Below, in pieces: positions 51,794 through 60,885 of a stretch of 64,000 nt of DNA. The notes under the pieces are model-generated. The model had not been told where the DNA came from. It was given only the letters and a program-made list of their open reading frames with translations, and made no database searches. Every line of letters starts with the position of its first letter. Position 1 is the stretch's first letter. Origin of the DNA: Streptomyces sp. RB17. GTDB taxonomy: Bacteria; Actinomycetota; Actinomycetes; Streptomycetales; Streptomycetaceae. The position numbers and the translations under genes are program-made. The DNA lies in contig NZ_WEGL01000007.1 of the NCBI RefSeq assembly GCF_009604455.1, positions 186,001 to 250,000 on the forward strand. Reading direction: 5' to 3'.

Positions 51794-53413
51794 ATGCCCG
51801 CGAAGAGTGCCACCGCGCTGGATGCCGACGCCCGTGCCTCAGCGGGGGAAACGGTCGGGCCGCTGCTGCGCGGGGTCGGGGTGCTGCGGCGGCTGACCGA
51901 GGCGGGCGGCACGCTGAGCCCGAGCGCACTGGAGCGGGCCACGGGCCTGGCCCGCTCCACGGTCGACCGCATCACCGCGACCCTCTCCCGGATGGACTAC
52001 GTCCGCCTCGACGGCCGGGACGTCGTCCTGGCCCCCCGCGTGATGGAGCTGGGAAACGCCTACCTGGCCGCCCTCCGCCTGCCCACACTCCTCGGCGCCC
52101 ACGCCGACGCCCTCGCCGACGAACTGGACGAGTCGGTGTCGCTCGCGGTCGCCGACCTCGACGGCATCCGCTTCATCCACCAGGCCACCCGCCGTCGCGC
52201 GATGTCCGTCAGCTTCCGCATCGGCGACCTGCTCCCGGCCGAACGCACCGCGCCGGGCCCGCTGTTCGCGACCCAGTGGACCGAACCGGACTGGAGACGC
52301 TGGCGCGCCCGCCGCGCGGCGGACCCGACGGACGCGACGTTCCCCGCCGTACCGCCACACCAGCCGCCCGCCGACGACTCCGCGTTCCCGGAACGGGTGG
52401 AGCGGGCACGCCGGAACGACTGGGCCGTGGACGACCAGCTGATCGAACCGGGCCTGGTCGCCGTCTCCGTACCCGTACGGCACCCGGACACCGGCCGCGT
52501 GGCCTGCGTGGCGAGCGTGGTCAGCCACACCAGCCGCCACTCGGCGACCGACCTGCGCACCGCGCTCCTCCCCCGCCTTCGTACGGCGGTGGCGGCGATG
52601 GAGTCCGAGCTGCGCACCGCTCCCCCGCCCGAGCCCGGCCCGCCGCCCTCGGGCCTGGCGACCTGGACGACGGCGTCCAAGCACCAGCTGGGCCGGGACT
52701 TCGTGGAGTCCCTGGCGCGCGGCCTGACCGTGCCGGCCGCCTTCGGCGAGGGCCGCTCGGCGCTGTCCCTGAGCGAGGTGGCGCGGGCGACCGGCCTGGC
52801 CCGGGCCACGGCCCGCCGCGCACTGCTCACCCACGAACACCTCGGCCTGGCCGTGGCCCGCCCCGACCGCACCTTCACCCTCACCCCCCGCGTCCTCGAC
52901 CTCGGCTTCCCGCCCCTGTCCCGCACCACACTGCCCCACCTGGCCGAGTCCCACCTCCGCTTGCTCGCGAACCGCCTGCACGAGCCGACGGCGCTGGCGG
53001 TCCTCACACCCGACGGCACGGAGATCCAGTACACGGCCGGGGCGGGCACGAGCCGCGTCCTCACGGTCCGCATCCCGGTCGGCGCCCGCCTCCCCGCCGC
53101 CGAGACCTCCCTCGGCCGCGTCCTCCTGGCGGACACTGCGACCACCCCCCTCCCCCCGCCCCTCGCCGAGGTCCGCGCACAGGGATACGCCCTGGTCGAC
53201 GAGGAACTGGAATCGGGCCTGCGCTCCATCGCCGTACCACTGCGGGACCGGGCCGGCCGTGCCGTCGCCGCGCTGAACGTCGCCACCCACGCGGCCCGCC
53301 GCACCCTCGAGGCCTGCGTCCACGACGTCCTCCCCGCGCTCCGCACGACCGCCGCCCACATCGAGTCAGACCTCCACATCGCCTCCCGCTTCACCCACAT
53401 CCCCGCATCCTGA
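51794..53413 (+). CDS. Tandem-duplicated IclR-type regulator
   Basis: 539 residues from ATG at 51794, with GGAGAG in front. It has two complete IclR units: helix-turn-helix 1 (LRRLTEAGGTLSPSALERATGLARSTVDRITATL near 27-60) plus effector domain to about 270, then helix-turn-helix 2 (GRSALSLSEVARATGLARATARRALLTHEHLGL near 315-347) plus effector domain (HLRLLANRLHEPTALAVL to AALNVATHA). IclR proteins are normally about 250 residues and work as dimers; this covalent dimer could bind its operator as one chain. No divergent operon is adjacent, so the target is unknown. It resembles PcaR/aromatic-type IclRs in general. Confidence 0.9.
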   Translation: MPAKSATALDADARASAGETVGPLLRGVGVLRRLTEAGGTLSPSALERATGLARSTVDRITATLSRMDYVRLDGRDVVLAPRVMELGNAYLAALRLPTLLGAHADALADELDESVSLAVADLDGIRFIHQATRRRAMSVSFRIGDLLPAERTAPGPLFATQWTEPDWRRWRARRAADPTDATFPAVPPHQPPADDSAFPERVERARRNDWAVDDQLIEPGLVAVSVPVRHPDTGRVACVASVVSHTSRHSATDLRTALLPRLRTAVAAMESELRTAPPPEPGPPPSGLATWTTASKHQLGRDFVESLARGLTVPAAFGEGRSALSLSEVARATGLARATARRALLTHEHLGLAVARPDRTFTLTPRVLDLGFPPLSRTTLPHLAESHLRLLANRLHEPTALAVLTPDGTEIQYTAGAGTSRVLTVRIPVGARLPAAETSLGRVLLADTATTPLPPPLAEVRAQGYALVDEELESGLRSIAVPLRDRAGRAVAALNVATHAARRTLEACVHDVLPALRTTAAHIESDLHIASRFTHIPAS

Positions 53414-53528
53414 CCCCCACCCCAGCAGCCCGCCGCCCCACCAGGCCCACAGCCCGCCGTACCGCGCCGCCCCACCCGCTACACTGTCGATCGGCGGCTC
53501 CGTCGCCACGATCGAGCAATGCTTCGTT

Positions 53529-53601
53529 GCCTTCGTAGCTCAGGGGATAGAGCACCGCTCTCCTAAAGCGGGTGTCGCAGGTTCGAATCCTGCCGGGGGC
53601 A
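53529..53601 (+). tRNA. tRNA-Arg (anticodon CCT)
   Basis: GCCTTCG acceptor strand pairs (with G-T wobbles) with CGGGGGC; D-arm GCTC-AGGGGATA-GAGC; anticodon arm CCGCT-CTCCTAA-AGCGG, anticodon CCT for AGG; T-arm GCAGG-TTCGAAT-CCTGC; discriminator A, no CCA. It is a common integration target, and an integrase remnant begins 97 bases downstream. Confidence 0.92.
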
Positions 53602-53628
53602 CGCGGCCTGACCAGGCCATATGTATCG

Positions 53629-53664
53629 AACAGCCCCTCCGGGGTGATTCCCGGAGGGGCTGTT
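53629..53664 (+). terminator. Intrinsic terminator after tRNA-Arg
   Basis: AACAGCCCCTCCGG (53629-53642) pairs with CCGGAGGGGCTGTT (53651-53664); TTTTC follows. Confidence 0.92.
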
Positions 53665-53671
53665 TTCATGC

Positions 53672-53692
53672 GTGCGGGGACAATGCGGGGAC
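53672..53692. repeat. Direct repeats, possible integrase arm sites
   Basis: GTGCGGGGAC (53672-53681) and ATGCGGGGAC (53683-53692) repeat with an 11-base period just before the integrase stop. Such TGCGGGGAC repeats often lie between the att site and the integrase gene in actinobacterial elements. Confidence 0.5.
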
Positions 53693-53698
53693 GTAACT

Positions 53699-55212
53699 CT
53701 AGGCGACGCCTTGGTCACCGCTGCCGCTGTCCCCGTGCGTGTCGGGCCTGACGAGGTACAGCCTCCGGCGCTGCGCAGCGGCCGCTTCCGTGGTGTCGTC
53801 GGTGGAGGACGCCTGCGGCTCCGTCTCCGAAGTCGCCTCGGCGGCAGCTGGGTTGCCGTCTCGCTCACCGCCCTTGCGGGGCACCAGGTCGACCGGGGCA
53901 TCCGCGGCCTCCTTCTCGAACTGCGGCATGAGGGAGGTGTAGGTGTCCGCGGTGAGTGAGTACGAGGCATGCCCGAGGAGAGCCTGGATGGCCTTCATGG
54001 AGAGGCCGGCGGCGAGACTCAGGGAGGCCGCGCAGTGGCGAAGGTCGTGGAGGCGGACGGGCGGGAGACCGAGCCGTTTGATGAGGCGCTCGAAGGCTTG
54101 GCTGACGTTGTCGGGGTGCCAGGGGCGGCCGTCGGCCTGGGTGAAGACGTAGCCGCTGTCGACGTACGGCCCGTACTTCTTCGGGTCCTCCTTGTGCTTG
54201 CGCTCCCACTCCTCCCGCTGCGCCTTCTGCACGTCTCGCCAGGCGGTCATGAGGGCGAAGGTCGCGGAGTCGAGGGCGATGGTGCGCCGACCGCTGCGGC
54301 TCTTGGGGGTGTCCTCCCACACGCCGTAGAAGGAGTCGGAGACGAGCTGCTCGACGATGTTGGCGCGGCCCTTGGTCATGTCGACCTCGGACCAGGGCAG
54401 GCCGGTGGCCTCCCCCCGGCGCGGTGCCCGGAAGACCATGAGGTGCCACATGACGTAGAGCGGGTGCTCGGCGGCCGCGTCGAGGAACTCGCCGGTCTGC
54501 TCCGGTGTCCAGACCATGACGGGGCCGGGTTTCTCGCCGGTCTTGCGCCAGTGGGCTACGCGTTCGTCGGTCCAGACGAGGGGGTCGGGTCTGCGGTACT
54601 TGGGGATGATGACGCCGTCCGCGCAGTTCTCGGTGATCAGCTTCTCCTTGACGGCGTCACCGAGGGCTGCGGAGAGGGTGTCGAGGTACCTCTTCTGGGT
54701 GCCGGGGCCGGTGTTCTGACGGGGCTTGGCGTTGGCCACCTTCAGGGTGGCCTGGGCGGCCTTCCAGCGGGCACGCAGGTGGGGCGGTCGGGGCTTGGGA
54801 GCCTGCTTCCAGGCTTCGCGGGCGGCTGCGCACTCCGCCTTGGCCTGTTGGGCGGCGAGGCGGTTGGCGGCCTTGACCTCGTTGAAGGCCCAGATCTCCT
54901 CGAACATCGCCTGGATGTGACGGGTTCGCAGGTCGCGCATGGCGAGATGGCCGAGGGCCGGGATGTAGATGCGGTTGATGAAGTCCTCGTAGTCCCCGCG
55001 AGTGCTGCGCTTGAGGTCGACGCGCTTGTTCAGCCAGCGGCGGAGGTACTGCTCGACGGTCTCCTTGGAGTCGACGTCGATGCCACCCTGGGGCTTGTCC
55101 CAGAGCTGCTGCGCGGCCTCCTGGGCCTTCTTCTGGGTGAGGAAGCCTCCCTTGCGGGGCCGGCGGCGCTTGCCTCCGGGGCCGGGCGGGAGCTGCCCCG
55201 ATCTTGGCCGCG
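53699..55212 (-). pseudogene. Tyrosine integrase with deleted N-terminus
   Basis: From 55212 the minus strand reads GQLPPGPGGKRRRPRKGGFL and continues through an AP2-like and SAM-like region to the catalytic domain. The tetrad is intact: Arg in RAPRRGEATGL, HDLRHCAA with His/Arg, LLGHASYSLTADTY with His and Tyr. No start codon with ribosome site exists at the left boundary: the usual first 30-40 residues (with the Cys/Lys-rich start) are missing where the sequence joins the restriction-gene remnant. ATG at 54940 would give only a 413-residue fragment lacking the arm-binding domain. Target is probably the adjacent tRNA-Arg. Likely inactive, though the catalytic half could be translated. Confidence 0.85.
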
Positions 55213-56285
55213 GTTGAACCCCGAGACGACTCCAGCACCTTCAAGACGAAGGCCGGGCTCATCGCCGACTACCTCGATCTCGTCTTCGCACGGCGCCTCG
55301 TCAACGACCTGCCGTCATCGGGCGCACACCTTGACCGCGAGGCCGTCCGGCTCGTCGAGCGGCTGCGCGGCGGTGTCAGCATCGACAAACTACGCACCCT
55401 CCTCGCTGAGGAGGCCGCCGCCCTCGACTACGACTTCACCGGCATGAAGACATACGGCCTGCGCTCGAACAACAGCCGCCAGGTCCGCTATCTCCTCGCC
55501 CGCCTCACCGGCTTCGTCGAGACCGCCTGTGAGCGGGGCGACGACATGCACCGCTACCTCGACGCCCAACGCCCTTTCGAAATCGAGCACATCTGGGCCA
55601 ACCACTTCGAGCGCTACCAGCCCGAGACCGGCACGCGTGCCGTTTTCGACTCTACCGCAACCGCCTCGGCGCACTGCTACTCCTGCGGAAGTCGGATAAC
55701 GCCAGTTACCAGGATCTCCCCTACGAGGACAAGGTCGAGTTCTACCAACGCCAGAACCACCTCGCGGGCTCCCTCCATGTCAACTACAGAGAACGAAACC
55801 CGACCTTCAACAAGTTCGTGAAGGCATACAAGCTCGACTGGCTGCTTCGGTCGTTCCCCAAGTTCGACAGGAAAGCCATCGGTATGCGCCAGGACCTTTA
55901 CCAGCGCCTGTGCGAACGCGTCTGGGATCCCGCAGTCTTCGGTAGCCGACCGGCGTCCTCGCCGCAGCCTCCTGACCGCTCACGCACCCGAACCCGTGCT
56001 CGCTACGATGTCGCGATCACCGACCTCATCGCCAAGGGACTGCTGCCAGCCAACGCAACGCTCACTGGTCGACGCCGCGGCGAACTCTTCCAGGCCCAAG
56101 TCCTCGGCGACGGGCGTATCCAGGTCACATCCGGCGAGACGTTCGGGTCCCTCTCGGCAGCAGGGGAGTTCGTTCTGCAGACCAAGTCGTGCCCCGGCTG
56201 GAACTTCTGGCACGCGCAACTCGATGGCCGCGAGGTGCGGCTCGCCGACATCCGGCGAGATGCTCTGGAAAAGGGCCTAGTCTGA
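55206..56285 (+). pseudogene. GmrSD/DUF262-RAMA restriction gene remnant
   Basis: The plus strand starts in mid-protein with VEPRDDSSTFKTKAGLIADY and follows the C-terminal half of GmrSD-type enzymes (DUF262-DUF1524): the His-containing FEIEHIWANHFERY is present near 55580-55620. The frame then shifts near 55648 (VFDS replaced by RLYRNRLGALLLL in the next frame, a one-base loss) and continues as DNASYQDLPYEDKVEFYQRQ to a C-terminal RAMA domain (LIAKGLLPANATLTGRRRGEL through FWHAQLDGREVRLADIR) ending at 56285. GmrSD cuts modified (glucosylated) phage DNA; the RAMA domain is linked to modified-base recognition. The 5' half (NTPase DUF262) is gone, so it is inactive. Confidence 0.82.
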
Positions 56286-56408
56286 TGCAGACTGCGCCCA
56301 GCCGAGTTACTCCGTCTAGCAAGCAACTCTGACGCTGCCCGGATCCACGGGCCCGAATGGTGTCGTCACTCGTTCCGGGACCCACTATGCGGAAGGAACA
56401 GCACGATG

Positions 56409-56984
56409 TCAGTACTCCTTGCTGAGGTCCGTACCCTTTGGGGCGCGGAAGCATCCGGATACGACAGTGACCTCGATCCTGGGGTTTGATTCGTGAAGGT
56501 GGGTGGGAGTGGACACCACGAGCACAGCGTTCACCGAGTAGGGCTCGGTCTTTGAGTCGGCCGTGAGTTCGAGGACCTTGGCCTTGCTGTTATTGGGGCC
56601 ATAATCAACGACCTTCCAGCCGCGCTCGGGCAGATTTTCCCGCAAGCGCTGGAATCCCTGTTTCAGCTTGTCTTCCGACACCTGGTAGATCGACCAGGGG
56701 TGGTGCATGCGGTAGAGATGATTGGGATCCTTGTCACAGAGAGAGACGCCAGCGCCCCCCTCTGTCACCTTGCCTTCTTTGATTCCGATCATGTCGAGGA
56801 TCTGGCTGGAGAAATGGTTGGCCTGTGTCCTGGCTTTGTCCACGGCGAGAGTCGTCGGCTTAGGATCGTTTCCGACGCCGGTCACATCGTTGCTAGTCAC
56901 GTCTTTCGAGCATCCCGTCACGAGGAGGGGTAGGGCAAGGGCCGCAGCGGCAAGAGCACGTTGACGACGTAGGGGCAGTTTCAT
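56409..56984 (-). CDS. Lipoprotein of the type VII-like operon
   Basis: 191 residues from ATG at 56984; a GTG at 56996 that overlaps the hydrolase stop (GTGA) would add four residues and provide coupling. The lipobox is clear (LALPLLVTGCSKDV). The mature part has two Cys (LCDKDPN, SGCFRAP) and is predicted alpha/beta with no domain I can name. Last gene of the operon headed by ESX-like proteins, so it is probably a surface partner of that system. Pocket 56286-56408 to the restriction remnant shows nothing. Confidence 0.75.
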   Translation of the reverse strand: MKLPLRRQRALAAAALALPLLVTGCSKDVTSNDVTGVGNDPKPTTLAVDKARTQANHFSSQILDMIGIKEGKVTEGGAGVSLCDKDPNHLYRMHHPWSIYQVSEDKLKQGFQRLRENLPERGWKVVDYGPNNSKAKVLELTADSKTEPYSVNAVLVVSTPTHLHESNPRIEVTVVSGCFRAPKGTDLSKEY

Positions 56985-56992
56985 GATCGGGT

Positions 56993-58879
56993 TCACTTTT
57001 CTTCCGTAACCAGGTCGTACTGACCTACGACCACCCGGGCTTGATTCTGCAAAGACCTCGAATCCTCGTCCCAGTAGCCGCTGTGCCCACTCGTATTGAC
57101 CTCCATCCGATGCCCCCCGAATGCCTCGTCGGACGGAATGGTCGTGATGTAACCGGCGTTGTAGGGAACCCCGTGGTAGTACTGCACCCCCCACTTCTCT
57201 CCTCCCAGGAACTGTTTGCCGATGTAGGGCACCGGGTCGTCGCTGGCGGCCTCGGACCAGACGTGGTTGCTTCCCACGCCCAGGTCGCTCGCGTCGCCCA
57301 CCAGCATGCCCGGACTGCCAGCGACCACGATGTCGTTGGCCGCGATGTGGTGTTCCTTGGTGGCAGCGCCGACGACGGTGGTGCCGTAGCTGTGGGCGAT
57401 AACCGTCGTGTGGCTTGACGGCGTGCATGCTTCAGAGCCGCTGCGGGCCGTCTGCAGGCCGTCCAGGAAGTTGTTGAGCTTGGGGGCCGAGTCGTAGGCG
57501 TAGCTCTTCGAAGGGGAATCGGTGAGGATGTTCTGCGGGGCGTCGTAGCCGATCCAGGTGACGGTGGACGTGGTCTTGTCGGGTGCCATCTGGTGCGTCT
57601 GTCGCCACGTATCCGTCATCCGCTTGATGTCGCCGCCGGCATTCGCTAGCTGCGCCCCCGTCCCGGGCACATACACAGCCGTGTTGTCCGCTGTGTCCGG
57701 GTTGCCGTTGGCGATGATCGCGTGTCCGAGGCCCTTGGTGTCGAAGCCGAGTACGTACGCCTGTGGCAGGGCGGGCTTGCCGTGCGGGCCGGGCACGCCG
57801 CTTGCGTCCAACCTGGCCTGGATATCGTCCATGCCACTGAGCATGTCCCGCACCCGCACGCCGCCGGCCTTCTGCCACTGTTGCCAGATCGGGTTGACGA
57901 CGGCTGAGGGAGGGTCACCGACCCGGACGTACTGCGGCGGCTCGGGTCCCAATCGCTCGTACTCCTGCGCGAACTGTGCCCGTGTTTCCGCCAGCACGAT
58001 CCGGTTGGAGGTGTCGCGCACCTCCGACGGCAGGCCGTCGAGCGCGCCGATCTCGGCCGGATAGAGGGTCGCGTACTCATCGCGCTGCTCGTCGGTGAGA
58101 CCGTCCCACCACTTCCTGTTCTCGGCGGGACACTTTCCGTGCGGGATCTTCTTCTCGTCGAGGTAGCCGCCGACGGTCCTTTGCACGGCCTGCATGACCT
58201 TGGCCGCGTCGATCAGCATGTCGTCGGTGACGTCGAGCCCGGCCGGAGCCTTGAGCTTGCGGAGCACGGATGCATAGCGCGCGTCGATCTCGCCTGCCTC
58301 GCGCACAGCGCTCGCGATTTGTTCCGCAACGCTCTCGGCCATGGCCTTGATGGGATTGCCGCCGCCTTCGCCCTTGCCAGGCAGGTATGGGACCGGTGCG
58401 CCCGCTCGCGCTGTGCCACCGCCCTCACCGGGGGCGAACGGCACGATAGGGCCTGCTGACGATGTGCCTGGGGCGTACGGCCCGTAAGGGACGGGCGCCG
58501 GGGTGCCGTCCTTCGCGATGGGCGGGGGATACGTCACCGAACCGTCCTCGTTCACCGTGAACTTGAGCGCCTCGGCGTCTTCCAACGCTTGCTTCAGCTT
58601 TCGCTGAGGTCCTTCCAGGTCGGCGGCGAGTGATTCCAGCGTTGTCCGGATCAGACCGCACTCGCCGTGGATGTACTGGTAGTTACGACTGAGCCGGTCC
58701 AGGTCGCCGGCCGCCTTGGTGGCCGTCTCCCCCTTCTGCGTAGACCGGACGGGAATCGTCATCTCCCGGTCGACCCGAAGTCGGGCGGCATCCGCGCGGT
58801 GACTTACCTTGCCCCATCCGCCGGCGGCGTCCCGGTACTCGGACAGCTTCAGGTCCCGAAGTTGCTGCCACGTGGACAC
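56993..58879 (-). CDS. Alpha/beta hydrolase with DUF1023 domain and ESX-like N-terminus
   Basis: 628 residues from GTG at 58879 with GGTGAGG in front. The first 150 residues are helical with a WxG-like turn (STWQQLRDLKLSEYRDAAGGWGKVSHRAD), resembling a type VII targeting module. A Pro/Gly linker (about 150-200) and a helical part lead to a hydrolase domain: NTAVYVPGTGAQL near 408 and nucleophile AHSYGTTVVG with Ser near 497, with a late GHSGYW His candidate. DUF1023 proteins of this architecture are typical of actinobacterial T7SS satellite loci. A secreted effector or surface esterase is likely; substrate unknown. Confidence 0.85.
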   Translation of the reverse strand: MSTWQQLRDLKLSEYRDAAGGWGKVSHRADAARLRVDREMTIPVRSTQKGETATKAAGDLDRLSRNYQYIHGECGLIRTTLESLAADLEGPQRKLKQALEDAEALKFTVNEDGSVTYPPPIAKDGTPAPVPYGPYAPGTSSAGPIVPFAPGEGGGTARAGAPVPYLPGKGEGGGNPIKAMAESVAEQIASAVREAGEIDARYASVLRKLKAPAGLDVTDDMLIDAAKVMQAVQRTVGGYLDEKKIPHGKCPAENRKWWDGLTDEQRDEYATLYPAEIGALDGLPSEVRDTSNRIVLAETRAQFAQEYERLGPEPPQYVRVGDPPSAVVNPIWQQWQKAGGVRVRDMLSGMDDIQARLDASGVPGPHGKPALPQAYVLGFDTKGLGHAIIANGNPDTADNTAVYVPGTGAQLANAGGDIKRMTDTWRQTHQMAPDKTTSTVTWIGYDAPQNILTDSPSKSYAYDSAPKLNNFLDGLQTARSGSEACTPSSHTTVIAHSYGTTVVGAATKEHHIAANDIVVAGSPGMLVGDASDLGVGSNHVWSEAASDDPVPYIGKQFLGGEKWGVQYYHGVPYNAGYITTIPSDEAFGGHRMEVNTSGHSGYWDEDSRSLQNQARVVVGQYDLVTEEK

Positions 58880-58884
58880 CAACC

Positions 58885-59328
58885 TCACCTTGCCCAATCC
58901 GGGCGGTTGCCCACGTGAACTCCACCCACTCGGCCCCCGACGTGCTGGTCGACCTCGCCGAAGTGCTTCCCGGTCTTGGCCAGGGTTCCATGCAGCCGAC
59001 CGCATTCGTCCCGAACAGCGGTGAGCCGAGCGTCCCAGGTGGCACGTATCTCATTCAGCGCGGCCGTACTGTCGAATCTCTCGGTGCCGCCCGCTAAGCC
59101 GGTGCTGGCCTCCTTGAGGTCGGTCAGACCGTTGTTGGTGGCGGTGTGCAGTTCGTCCGCCACGCCGGACGCGCTCGTCCACGGTGTCTTGCTGATCCGC
59201 AGATCGGCGTCGCCGCCCCCGGTGCCATCGCCTCCCCCGCCGTTCACGCTCGCCAACTGCATGCGGCTGCGTCCCGCATCGTCGGCGCGGGGCGGAACGC
59301 CTACGGCCTTCTCCCAGTCAAACCCCAC
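58885..59328 (-). CDS. ESX-like small helical protein
   Basis: 147 residues from GTG at 59328, chosen for GGGGAGGA eight bases upstream. After a Gly-rich stretch (VNGGGGDGTGGGD) comes a two-helix region, ISKTPWTSASGVADELHTATNNGLTDLKEA, then STAALNEIRATWDARLTAVRDECGRLHGTLAKTGKHFGEVDQHV, the length and pattern of a WXG100-superfamily hairpin with W in the turn. The stop is five bases from the hydrolase GTG. Likely secretion partner of the downstream hydrolase. Confidence 0.7.
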   Translation of the reverse strand: MGFDWEKAVGVPPRADDAGRSRMQLASVNGGGGDGTGGGDADLRISKTPWTSASGVADELHTATNNGLTDLKEASTGLAGGTERFDSTAALNEIRATWDARLTAVRDECGRLHGTLAKTGKHFGEVDQHVGGRVGGVHVGNRPDWAR

Positions 59329-59496
59329 GCGCTTGTCCTCCCCATGCCATGCGTGGCCCCTCCCCGTGTCTGGTCGTACGTCGCCGAGACGCTGCGAACG
59401 CGCTACGGCAGCGCTGCGGTGGTCAATAAGCACAGTAGTAACGCTGCGTCGAGTGCCCCATCCGTATCAGCCACCAGCCCGTCTGAGTATGCGTAC

Positions 59497-60858
59497 TCAG
59501 ACAGCGCCAGGTCCCCGATCGGAGGGGGGGACGCTGTTCGGCGGAACCGGGGGCGTGTACGGCGAAGGCGTGAACCCCTGCGCGGTGTTGTGCGCTTGGC
59601 CCGGAGTGGGTGTGGTCGTTGGGAGCGGTGATGCGGCTGTCCGACGCTTCCGGACGACGACGGCAACAGCGATCCCTACGCCGAGAAGTACGACCGCTCC
59701 GACGCCTAGGGCGATCCAGGGGGTACTGCTGTCCTGGGACGCTGCCGCAGGCGAGTTGCCACCCTTTGTCTGAGCATCGGAGCCTTCGGAGCCCGACGCA
59801 TTCGGCGAAGCCGACGGAGACGCCGCTGTCTTGAAGTCCGGGAGCGGGTAGACGTCAGCCGGGCCGGGGTCGCCGGGATTCTGCAGGGCGATTCGCGGCC
59901 GCACGATGCCGTAGCCGATGGAATCGTTGCGCTTGGCCCCATCCGTGGGGGCGCCGATGGTGTTGAGCATGACGCGGAGGACCTGGTTGTTGGTCCAGTC
60001 AGGGTGCTTGGACCAGATGAGGGCCGCGCTGGCGGAGGCGATAGCCGTGGCGTCGCTGGTGCCGTCGGTCCTGCAGAAGCCTGTCGTGCTGGTGCAAGCG
60101 GCGACCATGTCTGCGCCTGGAGCGGACATGTCCACCTGAGAGCCGTACTCGGACCACGAAGTACGCCGGAGGTCCTTGCCCACCGCGGCCACGCCGACGA
60201 CACCGGGCGTCGCTGCGGGATACTCGACCGGATTTCCCTTGTCGGCGCTGTTACCGACGCCCGCGAAGACCAACGCGCCCTTTCCCAAGGCGTACGTGAC
60301 AGCAGCGGTCACGTCCGGCGAGCCCTCCTCCGCCGCCATCGAGATGTTGATGACCCGTGCACCCGCGTCCGCCGCGTAACGAATCGCCTTCGGGAGCACC
60401 TGGTTGAACTGCTCGATGGACGCCGCCTCGTTGGCCGCTGTTGTGGACTTCGGCATCCGTACCGGGAGTATCTTGGCCCCTGGAGCGAGCCCGAAGGCTC
60501 CGTTTCCGCCGTCAGCTGCTCCGGTCCCGGCGATAAGACCAGCCATGCCCGTTCCGTGACCGTCGTAGTCGGTGTGCTCGTCTCCTGCCTGGCCTGCGGC
60601 GAAGTCCTTTCCAGGCAGGACGCGCCCCTTCAGGTCAGCGTTGCCCGCGTCCACTCCTGTGTCGATCACGGCGACCGTGATGCCCTTGCCGGTACTTGTG
60701 CGCCACATCTGCTCCGCCTTCATGGCGTCGAGGAACCACTGCTGCGCACGCATCCCCTCCGCATACGCCGGCTGGCCCGGGGCGCCTACCAGCAGCAGGC
60801 CCAGCACGGCTGCTGCCGCGGCCTTACGGCGCCCCAATCGGGTCCTCTTGAAGAGCAT
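59497..60858 (-). CDS. Mycosin (type VII secretion subtilisin-like protease)
   Basis: 453 residues from ATG at 60858. Signal peptide (AAAAAVLGLLLVGAPGQPAYA), then an S8 domain with the triad intact: Asp66 in AVIDTGVD, His101 in YDGHGTGMAG, Ser268 in DGTSDATAIAS. A disordered Pro/Ser linker precedes a C-terminal helix (WIALGVGAVVLLGVGIAVAVVV near 385-406) and a Pro-rich tail, the classical MycP layout. Mycosins are membrane-bound, required for T7SS stability and effector processing. Here it is encoded between ESX-like genes, without eccB, eccC, eccD or eccE in view. Confidence 0.93.
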   Translation of the reverse strand: MLFKRTRLGRRKAAAAAVLGLLLVGAPGQPAYAEGMRAQQWFLDAMKAEQMWRTSTGKGITVAVIDTGVDAGNADLKGRVLPGKDFAAGQAGDEHTDYDGHGTGMAGLIAGTGAADGGNGAFGLAPGAKILPVRMPKSTTAANEAASIEQFNQVLPKAIRYAADAGARVINISMAAEEGSPDVTAAVTYALGKGALVFAGVGNSADKGNPVEYPAATPGVVGVAAVGKDLRRTSWSEYGSQVDMSAPGADMVAACTSTTGFCRTDGTSDATAIASASAALIWSKHPDWTNNQVLRVMLNTIGAPTDGAKRNDSIGYGIVRPRIALQNPGDPGPADVYPLPDFKTAASPSASPNASGSEGSDAQTKGGNSPAAASQDSSTPWIALGVGAVVLLGVGIAVAVVVRKRRTAASPLPTTTPTPGQAHNTAQGFTPSPYTPPVPPNSVPPSDRGPGAV

Positions 60859-60885
60859 GGGCTTTCCTTCGCTGTTCGCGGGCGG

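Noticed and set aside
53529..56408. Complete integrative element with both att sites
   Set aside because: No second copy of the tRNA-Arg 3' end was found in the window, and the integrase is truncated.
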